64,000 nucleotides of DNA from Pseudomonas reactans (GTDB lineage Bacteria; Pseudomonadota; Gammaproteobacteria; Pseudomonadales; Pseudomonadaceae). A model generated the notes under the pieces. It was not told the DNA's origin. It worked only from the letters and a program-made list of their open reading frames with translations, and did not search any database. The position numbers were made by a program, and so were the translations under genes. Of this stretch, positions 59,352 to 64,000 are shown in pieces (position 1 is the first letter of the stretch; the number at the start of each line of letters is the position of its first letter). The stretch is taken from the NCBI RefSeq assembly GCF_013385825.1, contig NZ_JACAPG010000002.1, positions 342,807 through 406,806 on the forward strand. Reading direction: 5' to 3'.

Positions 59352-60806
59352 TTAGCTCGGTCGATAAACGCGCACATTGGCATGCCCCTCACTGAGCAAA
59401 TGGTGGGCATGCAGGCGACTCATCACGCCTTTGTCGCAATACAGCAGGTACTGACGGCTGTTATCCAGTTCCTTGAAACGCGCGTTCAATGCATAAAACG
59501 GCAGCGTTTGTACGTCGATGCCAGGAATTTCCAGCGGCTCATCTTCAGCGGCATCCGGGTGACGGATGTCGACGACGATCTGGCCGGCCAGGGCTTCGCT
59601 GACTTCTTCGATCTTCACATCCTGGCCCAGTTCGTCGATTACGCGATCGATCGGGACCAGTTTGGCGTTCTCGAGCGCACGCTCCAGAATCGCCATGTCG
59701 AATTCTTTCTCTTCATGCTCCACGCGGTGGCGCTTGGCGTGGGTCTTGGGGTTCACCGAAATGACCCCGCAGTACTCGGGCATGTGCTTGGCAAAGTCGG
59801 CGGTGCCGATTTCTTCTGCCAGGTCGATGATGTCCTGCTTGTGGCTGGCGATCAGCGGGCGCAATACCAGCTTCTCGGTGACGCAATCGATGATCGACAG
59901 GTTCGGCAGCGTCTGGCTCGACACCTGGGAAATCGCTTCACCGGTCACCAACGCGTCGATCTGCAAGCGGTCGGCAATCTGCGACGCGGCGCGCAACATC
60001 ATACGCTTCAATACCACGCCCATATGACCGTTATCGACTTTGCCGAGAATTTCGCCCAGCACTTCCTCAAACGGTACGCTCACAAATAGCACGCGCTGGG
60101 AGCTGCCGTACTTCTTCCAGATAAAGTGCGCGACTTCCATCACGCCCAATTCGTGTGCACGCCCGCCCAGGTTAAAGAAGCAGAAGTGGCTCATCAGGCC
60201 ACGGCGCATGATCTGGTAAGCGGCAACCGTCGAATCGAAACCGCCGGACATCAGGACCAGGGTCTGTTCCAGGGCGCCCAGCGGGTAGCCGCCGATGCTG
60301 TTGTGCTGGCTGTGGATCACAAACAACCGTTGGTCGCGAATTTCCATGCGCACTTCAATTTGCGGCGCTTTCAGGGAAATTCCGGCGGCGCCGCACTCGC
60401 GACGCAGCTTGCTGCCGACGTATTTCTCGACATCCATGGAGCTGAAAGTGTGCTTGCCGGCACGCTTGCAACGCACCGAAAAGATCTTGCCTTCCAGCTC
60501 ACTGCCGTAGTGCTGTTTGCACTTCTCGGTGATGTCGTCGAAGTCGCCCAGCGGGTACTCATCCACCTGCAGGAAATGCGCGATGCCCGGCATGCAGCTC
60601 AGGCGCTCGGTCATGTCCTTCAAGGCTTTGGGCTCGGTGACACGGGTTTCCAGCTCGAGGTTGTCCCACACGCCGTTCACCACCACAGCCGGGTCCAGAT
60701 CGCGGAGCACGGCACGGATGTTCTTGGCCAACTGACGGATGAAACGCGTCCGTACCGGTCGGCTCTTGATGGTGATCTCGGGGAAGACTTTAACGATTAA
60801 TTTCAT
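59352..60806 (-). CDS. thiI: tRNA 4-thiouridine synthase / thiamine sulfur transferase ThiI
   Basis: Makes 4-thiouridine at U8 of tRNA and supplies sulfur for the thiazole of thiamine. It has 484 residues from ATG 60806 ([10 protein letters not shown]). Order: NFLD-THUMP domain (about 1-165), PP-loop ATPase with S-G-G-F-D-S (about residue 190), and a C-terminal rhodanese domain with the persulfide Cys in Y-C-D-K-G-V-M-S. The rhodanese domain marks the long, E. coli-type form. Confidence 0.96.
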   Translation of the reverse strand: MKLIVKVFPEITIKSRPVRTRFIRQLAKNIRAVLRDLDPAVVVNGVWDNLELETRVTEPKALKDMTERLSCMPGIAHFLQVDEYPLGDFDDITEKCKQHYGSELEGKIFSVRCKRAGKHTFSSMDVEKYVGSKLRRECGAAGISLKAPQIEVRMEIRDQRLFVIHSQHNSIGGYPLGALEQTLVLMSGGFDSTVAAYQIMRRGLMSHFCFFNLGGRAHELGVMEVAHFIWKKYGSSQRVLFVSVPFEEVLGEILGKVDNGHMGVVLKRMMLRAASQIADRLQIDALVTGEAISQVSSQTLPNLSIIDCVTEKLVLRPLIASHKQDIIDLAEEIGTADFAKHMPEYCGVISVNPKTHAKRHRVEHEEKEFDMAILERALENAKLVPIDRVIDELGQDVKIEEVSEALAGQIVVDIRHPDAAEDEPLEIPGIDVQTLPFYALNARFKELDNSRQYLLYCDKGVMSRLHAHHLLSEGHANVRVYRPS

Positions 60807-60903
60807 GGAAACAGCGCGCGCCGGGCCTGCTGAAAAAGGGGGGCGCGGATTATAGCGGAAATCGCTCAACGTTTAACCAGTTAATATGCATCGTAAGCGC
60901 AAC

Positions 60904-60919
60904 GCACTAAAGAGGTGCA
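60904..60919. promoter_or_regulatory. NtrC binding site upstream of glnA
   Basis: GCACTAAAGAGGTGCA matches the NtrC consensus GCACC-N5-TGGTGC(A) in 12 of 16 positions, with arms at the correct 10-base distance. A TGCACC half-site lies nearer the promoter (60974-60979). They are about 120 and 55 bases upstream of the sigma-54 promoter, as for enhancer sites. The 330-base gap between thiI and glnA holds no gene. Confidence 0.7.
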
Positions 60920-61022
60920 TTTATGTGCCTTTGCGCTACATTGCGGTGCGCTATTTTTGGGCTTTTGTCGCAATGCACCTTTATAGGGGCGTTTTTGGAG
61001 CAGAAAACCCATGTTGGCGCAC

Positions 61023-61038
61023 TGGCATGCAATTTGCT
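61023..61038 (+). promoter_or_regulatory. Sigma-54 (-24/-12) promoter of glnA
   Basis: TGGCATGCAATTTGCT is close to the consensus TGGCACG-N4-TTGCA, with correct GG/GC spacing. Transcription should begin near 61050, about 90 bases before the glnA ATG. glnA is the classic NtrC/sigma-54 target. Confidence 0.82.
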
Positions 61039-61140
61039 CTCTTGTGAGGCAGGTTGCCATGGCGGACTATCCGCGCCGGCATCACCCACATTCTAAGGGC
61101 TAACTCCACTACCCCAGCCCGAAGCCACCCGGAGGACACT

Positions 61141-62547
61141 ATGTCGAAGTCGGTTCAACTCATCAAAGATCATGACGTTAAATGGATTGATCTGCGCTTC
61201 ACGGACACCAAAGGCACTCAGCACCACGTGACCATGCCGGCTCGCGACGCGCTGGATGAAGCTTTCTTCGAAGAAGGCAAAATGTTCGACGGTTCCTCCA
61301 TCGCTGGCTGGAAAGGCATCGAAGCCTCCGACATGATCCTGATGCCGGACGACAGCACTGCCGTACTCGACCCGTTCACCGAAGAGCCGACCCTGATCCT
61401 GGTCTGCGACGTGATCGAGCCTTCGACCATGCAAGGCTACGACCGCGACCCACGTGCGATCGCCAAGCGTGCCGAGGAATACCTGAAGTCCACCGGTATC
61501 GGTGACACCGTATTCGTAGGCCCAGAGCCAGAATTCTTCATCTTCGACCAAGTGAAGTTCAAGTCCGACATCTCCGGTTCCATGTTCAAGATCTACTCCG
61601 AACAAGGCTCTTGGATGTCCGACCAGGACGTGGAAGGCGGCAACCATGGCCACCGTCCAGGTATCAAAGGTGGCTACTTCCCAGTTCCGCCGTTCGACCA
61701 CGACCACGAAATCCGTACCTCCATGTGCAACGCCATGGAAGACATGGGCCTGGTCATCGAAGTGCACCACCACGAAGTGGCCACTGCCGGTCAGAACGAA
61801 ATCGGTGTGAAGTTCAACACCCTGGTTGCCAAGGCTGACGAAGTACAGACCCTGAAGTACTGCGTACACAACACTGCCGTCGCTTACGGCCGTACCGCTA
61901 CCTTCATGCCTAAGCCACTGTACGGCGATAACGGTTCGGGTATGCACGTTCACCTGTCCATCGCCAAAGATGGCAAGAACACCTTCGCTGGCGAAGGTTA
62001 TGCCGGCCTGTCCGACACTGCCCTGTACTTCATCGGCGGTATCATCAAGCACGGTAAGGCCCTGAACGGCTTCACCAACCCGTCGACCAACTCCTACAAG
62101 CGTCTGGTCCCAGGTTTCGAAGCACCGGTAATGCTGGCCTACTCGGCGCGCAACCGTTCCGCTTCGATCCGTATTCCTTACGTGTCCAGCCCTCGCGCTC
62201 GCCGTATCGAAGCCCGCTTCCCGGATCCAGCAGCCAACCCGTACCTGGCCTTCGCTGCCCTGGTAATGGCCGGCCTGGACGGTATCCAGAACAAGATCCA
62301 CCCAGGCGACGCCGCCGACAAAAACTTGTACGACCTGCCGCCTGAAGAGGCCAAAGAGATCCCACAAGTGTGCGGCAGCCTGAAAGAAGCCCTGGAAGAG
62401 CTGGACAAGGGCCGTGCGTTCCTGACCAAGGGCGGCGTGTTCAGCGACGACTTCATCGACGCTTACATCGGCCTGAAAAGCGAAGAAGAAATCAAGGTTC
62501 GTACTTTCGTACACCCACTGGAATACGAGCTGTACTACAGCTGCTGA
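61141..62547 (+). CDS. glnA: Glutamine synthetase, type I
   Basis: Condenses glutamate and ammonia to glutamine, the main ammonium assimilation step. It has 468 residues from ATG 61141 with GGAGG upstream, the length of the adenylylated GSI-beta type. Marks: [10 protein letters not shown], the ATP site near [12 protein letters not shown], and the adenylylation loop N-L-Y-D-L-P-P-E with the Tyr that GlnE modifies. Nitrogen control is supported by the sigma-54 promoter and NtrC site. Confidence 0.98.
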   Translation: MSKSVQLIKDHDVKWIDLRFTDTKGTQHHVTMPARDALDEAFFEEGKMFDGSSIAGWKGIEASDMILMPDDSTAVLDPFTEEPTLILVCDVIEPSTMQGYDRDPRAIAKRAEEYLKSTGIGDTVFVGPEPEFFIFDQVKFKSDISGSMFKIYSEQGSWMSDQDVEGGNHGHRPGIKGGYFPVPPFDHDHEIRTSMCNAMEDMGLVIEVHHHEVATAGQNEIGVKFNTLVAKADEVQTLKYCVHNTAVAYGRTATFMPKPLYGDNGSGMHVHLSIAKDGKNTFAGEGYAGLSDTALYFIGGIIKHGKALNGFTNPSTNSYKRLVPGFEAPVMLAYSARNRSASIRIPYVSSPRARRIEARFPDPAANPYLAFAALVMAGLDGIQNKIHPGDAADKNLYDLPPEEAKEIPQVCGSLKEALEELDKGRAFLTKGGVFSDDFIDAYIGLKSEEEIKVRTFVHPLEYELYYSC

Positions 62548-62580
62548 TCCGGTAGCGCTATTTAACGTAGCGTGATGAAA

Positions 62581-62608
62581 AAGACCTCCTTCGGGAGGTC
62601 TTTTTTTT
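62581..62608 (+). terminator. Rho-independent terminator of glnA
   Basis: AAGACCTCC-TTCG-GGAGGTCTT stem-loop followed by a run of T, starting 33 bases past the glnA stop. It separates glnA from the downstream genes. Confidence 0.94.
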
Positions 62609-62676
62609 GCCTGACATAAAAGCCTGACAGCCTCACTATTGAGGCCTCGCCCAACCACTCGACCAGGACACCGACC

Positions 62677-63213
62677 TTGAAACTTCGAATCGCCTTTGCC
62701 CTGCTATTGATCAGCGCCAACGCCTCTGCGGCGCCCGCCACGCTCGCCCCGCTGCTCAACAGCATCGCCGAACGCCTGGAGATCGCCGACCAGGTAGCGC
62801 TAAGCAAATGGGACAGCCACAAGCCGGTAGAGGACAAAAAGCGCGAACAGGAAGTGATCGCCAGCGTCGTCGCCCAGGCACCGAGCTACGCATTGGCGCC
62901 GGCCGCCGTCGAGCAGTTTTTCGCGGCGCAGATCGAGGCGAACAAACTGGTGCAGTACACCCATCTGTCCGACTGGCAGTTCCAAGGCAAGGCGCCCGAC
63001 GATCCGCGCCCGGACCTGGTGAAACAGATCCGCCCGCAGTTGGACGAACTGCAAAAGCGCCTGCTGCAGCAATTGGCTGACTTCACCCCGCAGCGCACCG
63101 ATCCACAATGCCCACAATGGCTGGCCGAAGCCGTGCATGAGCCGCTGAACGACCCATTGCGTCAACTGGCGATGATCCGTGCCACAGCCGAACTCTGCGT
63201 TCGACCTACCTGA
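62677..63213 (+). CDS. Secreted (periplasmic) chorismate mutase, AroQ-gamma type
   Basis: Converts chorismate to prephenate outside the cytoplasm. It has 178 residues and appears to start at TTG (62677); no ATG gives a better start. A signal peptide (K-L-R-I-A-F-A-L-L-L-I-S-A-N-A-S-A) is cleaved before A-P-A-T. The mature part has the all-helical *AroQ pattern: E-R-L-E-I-A-D-Q-V-A-L-S-K-W, D-K-K-R-E-Q-E-V, and F-F-A-A-Q-I-E-A-N-K. Such exported mutases are known in P. aeruginosa and in several pathogens; their purpose is unclear. It follows the glnA terminator. Confidence 0.88.
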   Translation: MKLRIAFALLLISANASAAPATLAPLLNSIAERLEIADQVALSKWDSHKPVEDKKREQEVIASVVAQAPSYALAPAAVEQFFAAQIEANKLVQYTHLSDWQFQGKAPDDPRPDLVKQIRPQLDELQKRLLQQLADFTPQRTDPQCPQWLAEAVHEPLNDPLRQLAMIRATAELCVRPT

Positions 63214-63290
63214 TTTGAGGATCCGTCCTGCATATTCACCTGGGCCGACCGCCATAGCCTGAGCGTTCACTCACTGAACAGGATGGAACC

Positions 63291-63716
63291 ATGGACACCC
63301 TCAAGTGCTTGATTGCAGCAGCGCTCGGTTTGTCGTTGCTGGGCTGCGGCACGCAGGCAAAGGATGCGGCACAGATCGAGAAAGAGGTTTTACTTGAACG
63401 CAGCGAGTCGTGGGATGGCACACCCTACAAAGCCTACCCCTCCGGCCCGCCGCAGCTCACACTGATTCGCCTGAAGATCCCAGCGCGAACGCAATTGCCT
63501 TGGCACACCCACCCCATGCCCAACGCCGCCTATATCGTTTCGGGTGAGCTGACCGTCGAGGCCCGCAGCAGTGGGGCTACGCGCACCTTGAGGCAAGGCC
63601 AAACCCTGGCCGAGATGGTGGACACCGAACATCGCGGTGTCACCGGAGACACCCCGGTTGAGCTTCTGGTGTTTTACGCCGGCACACAGGGCATGCCGCT
63701 GTCAGAGCAACACTGA
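63291..63716 (+). CDS. Cupin-domain lipoprotein
   Basis: A 141-residue protein with a lipoprotein-type signal (lipobox L-L-G-C, Cys19) and a single cupin fold. The metal-binding His appear in P-W-H-T-H-P-M-P-N and the glycine motif in Y-I-V-S-G-E-L-T-V; the second His-containing motif is D-T-E-H-R-G. No enzyme activity can be assigned. It lies 77 bases after the chorismate mutase gene and could share its transcript. Confidence 0.85.
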   Translation: MDTLKCLIAAALGLSLLGCGTQAKDAAQIEKEVLLERSESWDGTPYKAYPSGPPQLTLIRLKIPARTQLPWHTHPMPNAAYIVSGELTVEARSSGATRTLRQGQTLAEMVDTEHRGVTGDTPVELLVFYAGTQGMPLSEQH

Positions 63717-63786
63717 CCCCACGGGCCGTTTTCATCCGCTTTGAAAACGGTCCGCTTACCACTTCCTGAACAACCTTCACAAATCC

Positions 63787-63802
63787 GCACTATATTGGTG
63801 CG
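63787..63802. promoter_or_regulatory. NtrC-type binding site upstream of the next operon
   Basis: GCACTATATTGGTGCG fits the NtrC consensus (both arms at the right 10-base distance, intact TGGTGC). A GCACC half-site follows at about 63810. It lies in the 284-base stretch between the cupin gene and the window edge, which holds no gene that I can recognise. In Pseudomonas the ntrBC genes lie near glnA, so this may be their control region; that is inference. Confidence 0.65.
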
Positions 63803-63929
63803 ATAGGCTGCACCCTTCCCACCTGCCCAGCCCATTTTGGTTCGAAACTTCCCGAGCAAGCTGGCAGAACGCCACAGTTTCGCGCCTAAAACCCCCATTT
63901 CAGGGCTTGCACGCTTCTTTTCGGAGCCT

Positions 63930-63945
63930 TGGTTTGGTTTTTGCA
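63930..63945 (+). promoter_or_regulatory. Weak sigma-54 type promoter candidate
   Basis: TGGTTTGGTTTTTGCA has the GG/GC pair at 12-base spacing and an intact TTGCA -12 box; the -24 box is degenerate (TGGTTTG for TGGCACG). It points out of the window and lies about 130 bases downstream of the NtrC-type site, a normal enhancer distance. Confidence 0.4.
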
Positions 63946-64000
63946 TTTTCCTTGTATCAGCGTGTGCCTCAAGCCCGCGCCTTGCTCCAAAAGAGGTCCT

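Noticed and set aside
60933..60950. TGCGCTACATTGCGGTGCG as a second full NtrC site at glnA
   Set aside because: Arms are two bases too far apart and the left arm is degenerate.
1..64000. Prophage, insertion sequence, CRISPR, toxin-antitoxin or defence island
   Set aside because: I looked for transposase, integrase, Cas and toxin-like proteins and for direct-repeat arrays on both strands; none seen. Apart from REPINs all intervals are covered by ordinary chromosomal genes.

Overview
This 64 kb window is a stretch of chromosome from a Pseudomonas of the fluorescens group. The evidence is the gene content and order (hslVU, the phaC1-phaZ-phaC2-phaD/phaIF polyhydroxyalkanoate locus, ubiEJB-hisIE-tatABC, a complete hut locus with hutTu, hutXWV, two hutH copies and hutTh, and a glnA region controlled by nitrogen), the high GC content, and ten copies of the REP/REPIN repeats typical of this group. 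It is almost entirely core metabolism. I see no prophage, insertion sequence, CRISPR array, tRNA or rRNA. The closest gene order I can recall for the hut part is P. fluorescens SBW25.

Layout: 1-1.9 kb hslV tail, hslU and a DUF971 gene; 2.0-9.1 kb medium-chain-length PHA synthesis, depolymerisation, regulation and granule proteins; 9.3-15.2 kb ubiquinone (ubiE, ubiJ, ubiB), histidine (hisI, hisE), Tat secretion (tatABC) and rsmE, all co-directional; 15.4-19.4 kb two tandem chemoreceptors; 19.4-23.1 kb a polar amino-acid ABC transporter with two binding proteins; 23.3-27.6 kb opgGH for osmoregulated periplasmic glucans; 27.8-31.2 kb dtd, pip, an esterase-like hydrolase and a choline-type binding protein; 31.3-47.3 kb the 13-gene hut locus (hutF one way; hutCD and hutU to hutG the other); 47.4-56.5 kb a lipocalin, a small lipoprotein, fbp, a DUF3999/DUF2339 pair and glgP; 56.7-64 kb a YkgJ-type gene, typA, thiI, glnA, a secreted chorismate mutase, a cupin lipoprotein and a promoter-like region pointing out of the window.

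The parts fit a soil or plant-associated generalist: carbon storage (PHA), histidine and urocanate catabolism under joint carbon/nitrogen control, taxis, and osmoadaptation. Sigma-54 type (-24/-12) promoters can be read directly upstream of phaC1, hutU and glnA, with a weaker candidate at the right edge. NtrC-type sites flank glnA and appear again at the right edge. A HutC-type operator sits over the predicted hutU start point and another over the hutF promoter.

The observations most worth a second look are: (1) hutH1 is an intact gene whose product lacks exactly the Ala-Ser-Gly triad that forms the MIO cofactor, and has also lost the catalytic tyrosine region seen in hutH2; (2) a near-consensus FliA promoter for the first chemoreceptor whose -35 element is made from the end of a REPIN; (3) REPINs placed inside operons straight after genes whose product is needed in excess; (4) a choline-type binding protein translationally coupled to a hydrolase; (5) two conserved envelope-type genes between glnA and a second NtrC site. 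I found no clearly new multi-gene system.
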